A stretch of DNA of 64,000 nt from positions 326,559 through 390,558 of the forward strand of contig NZ_JAMQPN010000003.1 in assembly GCF_026151655.1 (NCBI RefSeq), given 5' to 3'. The notes under the pieces are model-generated. The model saw nothing but the letters and a program-made list of their open reading frames with translations, did no database searches and had not been told where the DNA came from. A program made the position numbers and the translations under genes. This DNA is from Leptospira soteropolitanensis (GTDB lineage: Bacteria; Spirochaetota; Leptospiria; Leptospirales; Leptospiraceae). Shown here piece after piece: positions 34,684 to 41,996 of this stretch (its first letter is position 1; the number at the start of each line of letters is the position of its first letter).

Positions 34684-34892
34684 TTCTGACGTTTTGGTGA
34701 TATTTGCGGGCGCCTCGCCGATGGAGATCAGTTTCCACATTATTTCCATTAGGCGATCCCGCTTTCCGCTCCAATCTTTCTGAATGGATTCCTTTACCAA
34801 ACACGAATTTAAGCCAGAAAGGATTTCCGCTGCAATCGGTGGCGTTTGGAGTTATATACTAAAGACAAAATCCATTTGTAATGAAACTTTCT
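34672..34892 (-). pseudogene. Possible remnant of a TetR-type regulator C-terminus
   Basis: Between the DUF302 gene and the next lipoprotein gene, the minus strand is open from 34851 to a stop at 34672-34674. It translates as IAAEILSGLNSCLVKES, then RDRLMEIMWKLISIGEAP, helix-rich and like the C-terminal dimer region of TetR regulators. The frame has no start codon and is interrupted by TAA at 34852-34854. Upstream of it the same frame gives a short MDFVFSI-like piece. This is a reading by eye and could be coincidence. Confidence 0.3.
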
Positions 34893-35303
34893 TTACTTAC
34901 AGAATGCAGGAGGGTTTTGTTTCGCACTCTTAACCCGAGTATAACAAACCGTATACCCTTGTGTCGTCATTCCAAATAAATTTAAAGGGCCACCAACCGG
35001 ATATTGTGCTGTCGATGCGGGACCTTCTTGCCAGTCAATATTGTAATTTCCTTCACTTTGTTTGATGAGTGATCCTTTCGCCACAGAGCCACTTTTTTTG
35101 TAACAAGATTTAATATCGCGATTGTTACTAATGATAAGCCATGCGGAAGGATTCGGACTTGGATCCTTAACACAATTGTTCGTCAAAATCCAATTCCCTT
35201 CCAAAATCGTCTTTGAATCCTCTAGGCTAGCTTTATCTCCCGACTGACAATAAAAAGCTGTGACAGAAACAGCCAATGCAATTACGAAACTAATTTTTTT
35301 CAC
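34893..35303 (-). CDS. Small lipoprotein of unknown function (GTG start)
   Basis: The 136-aa product has a lipoprotein signal (MKKISFVIALAVSVTAFYC, Cys19), then a region with NWILTNNC, SCYKKSG and GYTVCYTRV, ending in FCK. Four mature Cys could form two disulfides. No family is recognised; short leptospiral lipoproteins with a lipocalin-like pattern exist, but similarity is not certain. The start is GTG at 35303, with GAGGAG about 7 bases upstream. That site partly lies in the 3' arm of a perfect palindrome (35312-35344). Confidence 0.75.
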   Translation of the reverse strand: MKKISFVIALAVSVTAFYCQSGDKASLEDSKTILEGNWILTNNCVKDPSPNPSAWLIISNNRDIKSCYKKSGSVAKGSLIKQSEGNYNIDWQEGPASTAQYPVGGPLNLFGMTTQGYTVCYTRVKSAKQNPPAFCK

Positions 35304-35311
35304 TACTGACT

Positions 35312-35344
35312 CCTCTTGTAGAAATATATTATTTCTACAAGAGG
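35312..35344 (-). promoter_or_regulatory. Perfect 14-bp inverted repeat at the 5' end of the small lipoprotein gene
   Basis: CCTCTTGTAGAAAT (35312-35325) and ATTTCTACAAGAGG (35331-35344) form perfect arms around a 5-base loop. On the minus strand the repeat ends in the GAGGAG ribosome-binding site of the gene at 35303. It also begins about where transcription would start from the TTGACA promoter. It may be an operator or an mRNA hairpin that hides the ribosome-binding site. Confidence 0.7.
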
Positions 35345-35348
35345 AAAG

Positions 35349-35377
35349 TAAAAACTAGAAAACTGGAGTTTTGTCAA
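35349..35377 (-). promoter_or_regulatory. Putative promoter of the small lipoprotein gene
   Basis: Reading the minus strand, TTGACA (35377-35372) is a perfect -35 hexamer, followed after 17 bp by TTTTTA (35354-35349), a poor -10. Transcription would begin near 35342-35344, at the edge of the palindrome. Confidence 0.4.
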
Positions 35378-35581
35378 ACGGAAATGTGAGTTTTTCCGAT
35401 TATTTTTGTTAGGTTTTGTTTCGAATGAATTTTCCCATTGGCGTAGAATTCAGATAAACTGGAGATTAATTGAGTAAATCGATATCAAAATGGGAAAGGG
35501 AATCATATCAAATTGAATGGGATCATTTAAATTTTTCCGAATTTCAATTTGCAAAATGAAATGAACTTACATTCGCAATAC

Positions 35582-35629
35582 AAAATCGTTTTCCTTTAAA
35601 CAAATCTTCCAGGAAAAACGATTTTTTTT
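35582..35629 (+). terminator. Terminator-like hairpin in the leader of the ABM/sigma-factor operon
   Basis: AAAATCGTTTTCC (35582-35594) pairs, with one bulge, with GGAAAAACGATTTT (35612-35625), and T residues run to 35629. No plus-strand gene lies upstream, so this would end an unknown short RNA or act as an attenuator for the operon starting at 35705. The rest of the 35345-35704 region shows no gene. Confidence 0.5.
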
Positions 35630-35704
35630 CAACCGGTAGTCACAACTTCCTCTTTTTTGTGTATCCAATGCAGAGGGGAAAACCTTCACAAAGGAGACAA
35701 TCAA

Positions 35705-36058
35705 ATGTTAGAAAGTTTAAAAAACCAAGGGCAAGATTTACTGACCCTGGAAAGTTTACCACAAACAACGGCCATTGAAATAGCGATAGTCCAATGCACC
35801 GCAGAGGATTCCGAAAAATACCATCAAATGCGTAAAAAAATGTTACCTTTGCTCCAAAACCAAACTGGTTTTTTGGCTTGGCGAGCCTTCCGCTCTCAAA
35901 CAAGAGAAGGGATCATGTTAGATCTTTTGTACTGGGAAAATGCAGAAGATTGTCATAAAGCAGGAATCACACTTCAAAATTCAGAAACGGGAAAAGAATT
36001 TTTCGCCTTGATGAAACAAACTTTAATCTTTGAAATGTTTGAACGCCAACCACTCTAA
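35705..36058 (+). CDS. ABM-like (dimeric alpha/beta barrel) protein
   Basis: The 117-aa product resembles antibiotic-biosynthesis-monooxygenase-type small barrels: TAIEIAIVQCTAEDSEKYHQMRKKMLPLLQNQTGFLAWRAFRS, then MLDLLYWENAEDCHKAG. Such proteins can be heme- or quinone-linked monooxygenases, or simple ligand binders. AAGGAG lies about 9 bp upstream of the ATG at 35705, which is preferred to the longer frame from 35657. The stop overlaps the sigma factor start (TAATG), so the two are translated together and probably work in one pathway. Confidence 0.65.
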   Translation: MLESLKNQGQDLLTLESLPQTTAIEIAIVQCTAEDSEKYHQMRKKMLPLLQNQTGFLAWRAFRSQTREGIMLDLLYWENAEDCHKAGITLQNSETGKEFFALMKQTLIFEMFERQPL

Positions 36059-36903
36059 TGAAAACAAACAAACCAGAGGAAATAGAAATCATCGAAAGAG
36101 CGCGGACGGGAGACCGCCGTGCTCTAGAATCATTGTTATCGAATGTACAAACTTGGATTTACAATGTCGTCCGACGTATCTTATTAAATCCACAAGAAGC
36201 CGAAGATGTTACCCAAGAAGTGCTACTTAAAATTGCCACAAACCTTGCTGCCTACGACCCAACAAGAGCCAGTTTTAAAACATGGGCTTACCGAATTTCC
36301 ATTAATCACGCGTTAAATGGAAAACGAGGACGATTGGAAGAAATTACAACTGGTTTTTCAGATTATGCAAACGAATTGGAAAAAATGCCAAATATAGAAA
36401 TCCCGGCAAACGAACTTTCTCGTCCAGAAAACTTAGTTTTAATAGAAGAAGCAAAGGCCTCTTGCACCTTGGGAATGTTACTCTGTTTGGACAGAGAACA
36501 ACGTATCGCCCTGATTCTTGCTGACTTAATGGGACTTAGCGATCGTGAAAGTTCAGAAATTCTTGGTATTTCGAATGAAGCTTTTCGAAAAAGATTAAGT
36601 CGAGCCAGAAAAGATCTTTACACCTTTATGGATGATAAATGTGGTCTCATGAACGAAAAGAATCCTTGTCGTTGTTCCAAAAAAATGAAAAGTTTTCAAA
36701 ACAATGGTTGGATTGATCCGACTAACACTCGTTTCTCAATGCCACTGGTTCGCCGCTTAAAGGAGCAAGTTGCGGAACTGCATTGTGAATTTGAAGATTT
36801 TAAAAGACTTGAATACCAAGAGATATTTCGGGACCATCCGTATTTTGAGACTCCTCCTAAAATTTTGGATGAGTTAATTGCAAAATATAGTCCTGCAGTT
36901 TAA
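36058..36903 (+). CDS. ECF-type RNA polymerase sigma factor with Cys-containing C-terminal extension
   Basis: The 281-aa product has region 2 (EAEDVTQEVLLKIATNLAAYDPTRASFKTWAYRISINHALN, about 47-87, split here by position only) and region 4 (LDREQRIALILADLMGLSDRESSEILGISNEAFRKRLSRARKDL, about 144-187). Beyond region 4 lies an extension of about 90 residues with MDDKCGLMNEKNPCRCSKK (Cys195, 204, 206), which could bind a metal or sense redox state. ECF factors with a C-terminal extension are often controlled without a membrane anti-sigma factor. None is encoded nearby; the coupled ABM-like protein is the only operon partner. Confidence 0.85.
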   Translation: MKTNKPEEIEIIERARTGDRRALESLLSNVQTWIYNVVRRILLNPQEAEDVTQEVLLKIATNLAAYDPTRASFKTWAYRISINHALNGKRGRLEEITTGFSDYANELEKMPNIEIPANELSRPENLVLIEEAKASCTLGMLLCLDREQRIALILADLMGLSDRESSEILGISNEAFRKRLSRARKDLYTFMDDKCGLMNEKNPCRCSKKMKSFQNNGWIDPTNTRFSMPLVRRLKEQVAELHCEFEDFKRLEYQEIFRDHPYFETPPKILDELIAKYSPAV

Positions 36904-36943
36904 GTCTTACAATCTATCTAAAAAAATGGAAGAAGGAGAAATC

Positions 36944-37846
36944 TTAATTAGGATTCTCCTCTACTCTTTTTCCACTCTCCGCTTGTTTTCGAAATACTTC
37001 TAAAATAGCACAAAACAAAATCACACCACCACCTAACCAAAGTCTATCGGGCGGGACCTCCCCCAAAAAATACCACGCCGCCAAACTTCCATAAATGGGA
37101 CTAAGAGTAGACAATGTCCCTGCAGTTGTGACTGACAAATTGGATAAACTACGAATCCAAATGGTATGAGCAAGTGCAGTAAATACTCCAGCAAGAACTA
37201 CTTGGAACACCAAGTATTTGGGTTCGGCAATCATTACAAAAAGTCCATCGGCAAAAGGAAGGAGGACAAGGCTTGTTGCGATGAGTTGGGTAAAAAGAAT
37301 CTGGGAGCTCGGGTAGTGAACATGCATCTCTTTAGTCAGCAAATTGCGAATGGCATAAAGCACTGCTGATACCACTCCCCAAACCACTCCTTGGAACATT
37401 TGGTTTTCCCAAGATAGATCCGGTACAATTAAAAAAAGTCCAAAAAATGAGAAAAGGGCCAAAAAGAAAGCAAAAGGATCGGGGCGTTTTCCACCAAACA
37501 ATGGTTCCAAAATGGCAGAAAACACGGGATAGGTAAAAAGCGACAACATCCCCACAGCCACAGTAGAAACTTGGATGGAATGAAAATAAGTTACCCAATG
37601 AAGGGCGAAAAGAATTCCAATCCCAAAAACAGATAAAAAGTCTTTAAAACTGCGATAAGAGACGGACTTTCCTCGAAGTAGGAAAAATAAACCAAGGATC
37701 AAAACAGAAAAAACTGCCCTACCAGAAATGATCGTGACCGCAGGGAAAGGAAGGAGTTTGGCAAACAAAGTGACGTTCCCCATAATGAGGATCGTCAAAT
37801 TGAGTTCTAAAACAGATCGTAAAAATGAAGGAGAAGAAGACTTCAC
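36944..37846 (-). CDS. EamA/DMT-superfamily transporter
   Basis: The 300-aa product has ten predicted membrane helices in two five-helix repeats, as in the EamA drug/metabolite transporters. Repeat features include GRAVFSVLILGLFFLLRG in the first half and TAGTLSTLSPIYGSLAAWYFLGEVPP in the second. It probably exports a metabolite; the substrate is unknown. It is 6 bp downstream of the SRPBCC-like gene on the same strand and probably shares its transcript. Confidence 0.85.
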   Translation of the reverse strand: MKSSSPSFLRSVLELNLTILIMGNVTLFAKLLPFPAVTIISGRAVFSVLILGLFFLLRGKSVSYRSFKDFLSVFGIGILFALHWVTYFHSIQVSTVAVGMLSLFTYPVFSAILEPLFGGKRPDPFAFFLALFSFFGLFLIVPDLSWENQMFQGVVWGVVSAVLYAIRNLLTKEMHVHYPSSQILFTQLIATSLVLLPFADGLFVMIAEPKYLVFQVVLAGVFTALAHTIWIRSLSNLSVTTAGTLSTLSPIYGSLAAWYFLGEVPPDRLWLGGGVILFCAILEVFRKQAESGKRVEENPN

Positions 37847-37852
37847 TTCTAC

Positions 37853-38335
37853 TTAGGATTCAACCCCCAAAAATTTGGCGATGGATTTTCTGTCTTTTTC
37901 TAAACTATGTTTGTGAATTTCTTCAATAGCTTTTTCCACAATCGGAGAAACAAATAGAAGACTAGAAATTACATCCACATCATAAGAACGTTTGGACTCT
38001 GCTCCGTCTGCTTCGTATTTACTTTTACCTTTGATCACGAACACATTGTCTTTTCCTGGAGGTGCAATTTTAAATTCGTGAGTGTTGGTAGTAATGTCAA
38101 AAGTAGATTCTTCCAAAAGTGAAAGGTCATTAAGAGCTGCCGAAAGTACGGCAGGCATAGATCCTTCCAAACTTACCTTTCGTTTTTGGCGGATGATATT
38201 TCCCTCTTTAGATTCTTCTAACAAAGTCACATTTTTTAAATCAGGGAACTGATCTAGGTGTTTGTATCTTTCCTCTCTTGCATGAAGAAGTTTTTCAAGA
38301 GAAACTGGAAATGTATGAGTTACTTGGTATTTCAC
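37853..38335 (-). CDS. SRPBCC-like protein (DUF2505 type)
   Basis: The 160-aa product starts KYQVTHTFPVSLEKLLHAREERY and continues with alternating strands (ITTNTHEFKIAPPGKDNVFVIKGKSKYEAD) and a long C-terminal helix (VEKAIEEIHKHSLEKDRKSIAKFLG), which suits a START-like lipid- or ligand-binding fold of the DUF2505 group. The start codon overlaps the stop of the ferritin-like gene by one base, implying coupling. Ligand unknown. Confidence 0.6.
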   Translation of the reverse strand: MKYQVTHTFPVSLEKLLHAREERYKHLDQFPDLKNVTLLEESKEGNIIRQKRKVSLEGSMPAVLSAALNDLSLLEESTFDITTNTHEFKIAPPGKDNVFVIKGKSKYEADGAESKRSYDVDVISSLLFVSPIVEKAIEEIHKHSLEKDRKSIAKFLGVES

Positions 38336-39084
38336 TATTTTTTCTTACCTTTTTTCTTCGCTGGTTTTGACTTTTTAGCCGCTTTTTTCACGGTTTTTTT
38401 GACTGCCTTTTTTGCAGAAGGTTTCACCGATTTTTTACTTTTTGGCCCTACCGCTCTTACCGTTTTTTTAGCAGAAGGTTTTGTTTTTGCTGATTGTGGT
38501 TTAGAGACTTTTGGTTTAGATGAGGCTTTTGCGGAACGATTGACTTCTTCCATCAAATCTTCATCTTCCCAATAGAACACTTGGTCCGCAGGTGTTGACT
38601 GTTCCATAGCCATTGCTTGGGCTTCTAACAATGAATTGTTGGATTCATTAAAATTTGCCAATTTTTGAAATAACAAATTGATTTTTGGATCCTGAAATTT
38701 GTTACGAATCGTCGCATAAAAGTTGCGAGCGTCTTCCCCTTCTCTAATGGCAAGTTCTAAAGCTTTTCTCTCGTCTGCCTTAACTTCTTCATTTTTATTT
38801 CTATCGAGTCTGTCCATTACCTTCTGAATGGTGGAAGAATGAAACTTCTCAATTTCAGAAAGTTGTTTTAAGTTGGGAAGTTCTTTCCCTTCTGCACTTT
38901 TATAGATTTCTTTGATGAATTTAATATGTTCATCACCGTCTAACGCAAGTTGGCTGAATAATTCTCTAATTTGACCTTCCGGCAAACTTTCCGAAAGTTT
39001 TAAATAAAAATTGAAACATTGAACCTCATGTTCAATCGCAGCGGCAACTGCTTCAATAAAGGATGTTTTTTTTAGTGATTTCAT
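38335..39084 (-). CDS. Ferritin-like (rubrerythrin-type) protein with histone-H1-like tail
   Basis: The 249-aa product has a four-helix-bundle region (residues 8-165) with AAIEHEVQCFNFYLKLSE and DGDEHIKFIKEIY, resembling the first metal-ligand pairs of rubrerythrin. The second half (EGEDARNFYATIRNKF) is less well conserved. The last 60 residues are almost all Lys, Ala, Pro and Ser (for example KKAVKKTVKKAAKKSKPAKK), like histone H1 or HU-type DNA-binding tails. It may bind DNA while storing or detoxifying iron, as Dps does; this is inference. It is the first gene of a three-gene run. Confidence 0.7.
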   Translation of the reverse strand: MKSLKKTSFIEAVAAAIEHEVQCFNFYLKLSESLPEGQIRELFSQLALDGDEHIKFIKEIYKSAEGKELPNLKQLSEIEKFHSSTIQKVMDRLDRNKNEEVKADERKALELAIREGEDARNFYATIRNKFQDPKINLLFQKLANFNESNNSLLEAQAMAMEQSTPADQVFYWEDEDLMEEVNRSAKASSKPKVSKPQSAKTKPSAKKTVRAVGPKSKKSVKPSAKKAVKKTVKKAAKKSKPAKKKGKKK

Positions 39085-39142
39085 AATCCCATTCCCTGGT
39101 TTTTAAAAACCATAAGTACGATACTCACCAGTGGTGAGTGAA

Positions 39143-39811
39143 TCAAGTATTTTTCACGGTTTGAATCTCAATCTCTTCTACCTTTGTAGCAGAGTAAATT
39201 AGCAATTGTGCGATATAATAAGTTACCATAATTCCCATAGATGCTGTGAATCTGTCCATTTCAGGTTTCAAAAACATAGAGTATGCAATGATCGAATCCG
39301 ATAGAATAAAAACCAAAGCCCCAATTAATCCCAGATAAAAAGGTTTGGAACTAGAATTTCTAGCAGCGGCGCGCCAACCCATAAGGCAAATAGCCGAAAT
39401 ATAAACTCCCACTGGAACAAGAAGAGATCCTAACTTTGGCACCAGTATTAAAAAAAAAGAGCACCCAAAAAGCAAAAATGGGATGGCAAGGATAGGTTTG
39501 ATTTTTGAATCCAAGGTAAAAGCGTAAGAGTAAATCAATTGTGCAATCAGAAAGGATCCAAGCCCAAATACAAAATATCCTTGTTTTGGTAAGGCTAAAA
39601 AACTATCTCCAAAAAGAGAAAACACAAGTCCTATCGCGATGAGTTTTCCCCGTTTTTCCAAACTTGGGAAGTAGCGAAAGAGGGCTACTATGAGAATCAG
39701 AATGGGAATGATTTTGGAAGGGAGATAGAGAACATCTTCTTTTGTGATCGTAGCGATCGCAAAAAAATGCACAATAGAATAGAGAACAAACAAAACAATT
39801 TCTTTAGCCAT
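39143..39811 (-). CDS. YhhN/TMEM86-family membrane protein (second copy)
   Basis: The 222-aa product has about eight membrane helices with family marks: YLPSKIIPILILI near the N-terminus, LVFSLFGDSFLAL and IGALVFILSDSIIAY, matching the acidic positions of YhhN lysoplasmalogenases. It fits the family in length better than the copy at 967-1719, with which it shares motifs only. It may act on membrane ether lipids, but this is not shown for spirochaetes. Confidence 0.82.
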   Translation of the reverse strand: MAKEIVLFVLYSIVHFFAIATITKEDVLYLPSKIIPILILIVALFRYFPSLEKRGKLIAIGLVFSLFGDSFLALPKQGYFVFGLGSFLIAQLIYSYAFTLDSKIKPILAIPFLLFGCSFFLILVPKLGSLLVPVGVYISAICLMGWRAAARNSSSKPFYLGLIGALVFILSDSIIAYSMFLKPEMDRFTASMGIMVTYYIAQLLIYSATKVEEIEIQTVKNT

Positions 39812-39876
39812 ATTTCTTACTTTACAGGGATATCATTCTCGAGATTTCATCAGATGAAAGCCCGAGTGATCAGCCT

Positions 39877-40185
39877 ATGAAACAAACACGACCCTTGTCC
39901 ATCCTTTTCTTAATTTGTCTCTTGTGGACCCAAACTTTATCCGCAAGGGAAGTGCCCTCAGGTGGCGAAATGTTGATTGATTTGATAATAGCGCGCCCGA
40001 TGGGACTTGCTGGAACAGTCCTTGGGACTGCTGCCTTTATTGTGGCATCTCCTTTTACGTTAATGTCAGGAACTTTTTTACAATCAGGCAGACGTCTTGT
40101 TATATATCCGGCAAAATTTACCTTCACACGTGGGTTAGGCGACTTCCCAGGTTACATGGAAGATTATCAAATTGTAGAGGAATAA
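39877..40185 (+). CDS. Small exported protein upstream of the mutase genes
   Basis: The 102-aa product has a signal peptide (residues 1-23, cleavage near TLSA), a hydrophobic glycine-rich segment (RPMGLAGTVLGTAAFIVASPFTLMSG) and a basic C-terminal part. I recognise no family. Its stop codon is one base before the TTG start of the methylmalonyl-CoA mutase small subunit. The GAGG ribosome-binding site of that gene lies inside its last codons, so the two are on one mRNA. Confidence 0.6.
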   Translation: MKQTRPLSILFLICLLWTQTLSAREVPSGGEMLIDLIIARPMGLAGTVLGTAAFIVASPFTLMSGTFLQSGRRLVIYPAKFTFTRGLGDFPGYMEDYQIVEE

Positions 40186-40186
40186 A

Positions 40187-41995
40187 TTGAACGAATTTTT
40201 ATTTTCAGACTTCCGTGAAGTTTCCACTGAGGATTGGAAAAACCAAATCCTAAAAGATTTAAAAGGTAGTCCTTGGGATAAAGTTACCTGGGAAACAGAA
40301 GAAGGATTCAAAATTGAGCCTTTTTATCGCAAAGAAGACCTACCAGAAATTCCAAGAGTTTATAAAAGAAATACCGGTTGGAATGTTACTGAAATCGTAA
40401 GTTCGGAATCTGAACTTACGAACCTTCCCAAAAAAGGGGCTGATGCAGTTGTCCTTGTGGCTACTGCGGAAAACGGGAAATCATCATTAAAGATTAATAC
40501 CGCAGCTGACTTAGAAAGATTGGCAAGTCTTATTGGGAATCTACCACTCGTGGTTTCTGTGGGAGATAAAACTCCAAGTTTCGCTGATTCCTTAAAAAAA
40601 CTTATATCATCGCATAACACAGTACTCGGTGATTTTGACCCTTATGGCTCTGCGTTAAAAAATGGAGAGCTTGGAACCGAAGAAAATTCGATAGGTAAAA
40701 ATTTCTCTGTTCTTTCTGGAACCAAAGGATTTGCCGGTGTTGGAATTCATAGTTACTATCTTCGGGATGCAGGTGCATCCATCGGCCAAGAACTAGCATA
40801 TACTCTTTCTTGGGGGGTGGATTATTTAAACCGTCATCTTGACGCAGGTGTGTCAATTGAAGATGCAGCCTCAAACCTTTGGTTTTGGATGGGAATTGGT
40901 TCTGACTACTTCATGGAAATAGCAAAATTCCGAGCCATGAGGATCCTTTGGACAGAAATCCTAAATGCCTACAAACCAGGACTTGGGGAATCACTTCCTG
41001 CACTCATAGTCGCAAGAACCTCCAATTTTCAATTCACGGCTTATGATCCTTATGTAAATATGTTAAGGGGAACTACAACAGCAATGTCTGCCGTAATGGG
41101 CGGAGCTGATTTTGTTTCTGTATTGCCATTTGATTCCGAATACTCCGCACAACAAGAGTTAGGCAAAAGAATTGCAAGAAATTCCCAACTATTACTTCGA
41201 TATGAATCCTTCCTCGACAAAGTAGAAGATCCAGCCGCTGGATCTTATTACCTAGAAGTACTCACCAAAAAACTAGCGGAATCCGCTTGGAGCCAGTTCC
41301 AGGATATAGAGAAAGAAGGTGGGTTTGAAGAGGGACTTAAAAAAGGAACCATCCAAAAAGAAATCAACACTCGCGCTGAGAAAAAAAGAAACGCCCTAGC
41401 TACTAAAAAAGATATCTTACTAGGTACAAACCAATACCCTCTTCCATCGGAAAGACACCCAGAGTTAAAAAACTCATTAGAAGAAACGAAGGAACAAATC
41501 ACTAATAAAAAACAAACGAGTTATTTGCGCCTCATACCGGTTCGTCTTTCTTATGAATTTGACAAGTGGAGAAATCTCACTGACACCCATGTGGCGTCAG
41601 GAAAAAAACTTCCCAAGGTTTTTTTACTGACGATTGGGGATCTAACCATGCGAAAGGCTCGGGCGGGTTTTAGCTCCAATTTTCTTGGTTGCCTTGGTTA
41701 TGAAATCATAGACAACTTAGGATTTGCCTCTGTCAAAGAAGGGGTAACAAAAGCAAAAGAACTGGGATGCGAAATTGTTGTTCTTTGTTCGTCTGACGAA
41801 GAATATGCGACCTACCTCCCAGAGTTTGCGGCGGAGATGAAATCCCAACTTCCAGGCTCTTGGAAACTCCTTGCGGGTTACCCAAAAGATTTAATCACCC
41901 AAGCAGAATCACTCGGAATCGATGACTTCATCCATATGAAACGAAACATCGTGGAATTTATGGAAAAAGCCCAAACCAAATGGATCGGGAAATAA
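40187..41995 (+). CDS. mutA: Methylmalonyl-CoA mutase, small (beta) subunit
   Basis: The 602-aa product is the non-catalytic partner in the heterodimeric mutase. Its barrel part has [33 protein letters not shown] and [26 protein letters not shown], and the C-terminal cobalamin-type domain lacks DxHxxG (the matching region reads [15 protein letters not shown]), as expected for this subunit. It starts with TTG at 40187, with GAGG 8 bases upstream. It is one base from the large subunit gene. The pathway converts propionyl-CoA-derived methylmalonyl-CoA to succinyl-CoA or the reverse. Confidence 0.93.
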   Translation: MNEFLFSDFREVSTEDWKNQILKDLKGSPWDKVTWETEEGFKIEPFYRKEDLPEIPRVYKRNTGWNVTEIVSSESELTNLPKKGADAVVLVATAENGKSSLKINTAADLERLASLIGNLPLVVSVGDKTPSFADSLKKLISSHNTVLGDFDPYGSALKNGELGTEENSIGKNFSVLSGTKGFAGVGIHSYYLRDAGASIGQELAYTLSWGVDYLNRHLDAGVSIEDAASNLWFWMGIGSDYFMEIAKFRAMRILWTEILNAYKPGLGESLPALIVARTSNFQFTAYDPYVNMLRGTTTAMSAVMGGADFVSVLPFDSEYSAQQELGKRIARNSQLLLRYESFLDKVEDPAAGSYYLEVLTKKLAESAWSQFQDIEKEGGFEEGLKKGTIQKEINTRAEKKRNALATKKDILLGTNQYPLPSERHPELKNSLEETKEQITNKKQTSYLRLIPVRLSYEFDKWRNLTDTHVASGKKLPKVFLLTIGDLTMRKARAGFSSNFLGCLGYEIIDNLGFASVKEGVTKAKELGCEIVVLCSSDEEYATYLPEFAAEMKSQLPGSWKLLAGYPKDLITQAESLGIDDFIHMKRNIVEFMEKAQTKWIGK

Positions 41996-41996
41996 A

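Noticed and set aside
36935..36959. GGAGAA/TTCTCC hairpin between the sigma factor and transporter genes
   Set aside because: The stem has mismatches after six pairs and overlaps the transporter's stop codon; possible but not well supported.
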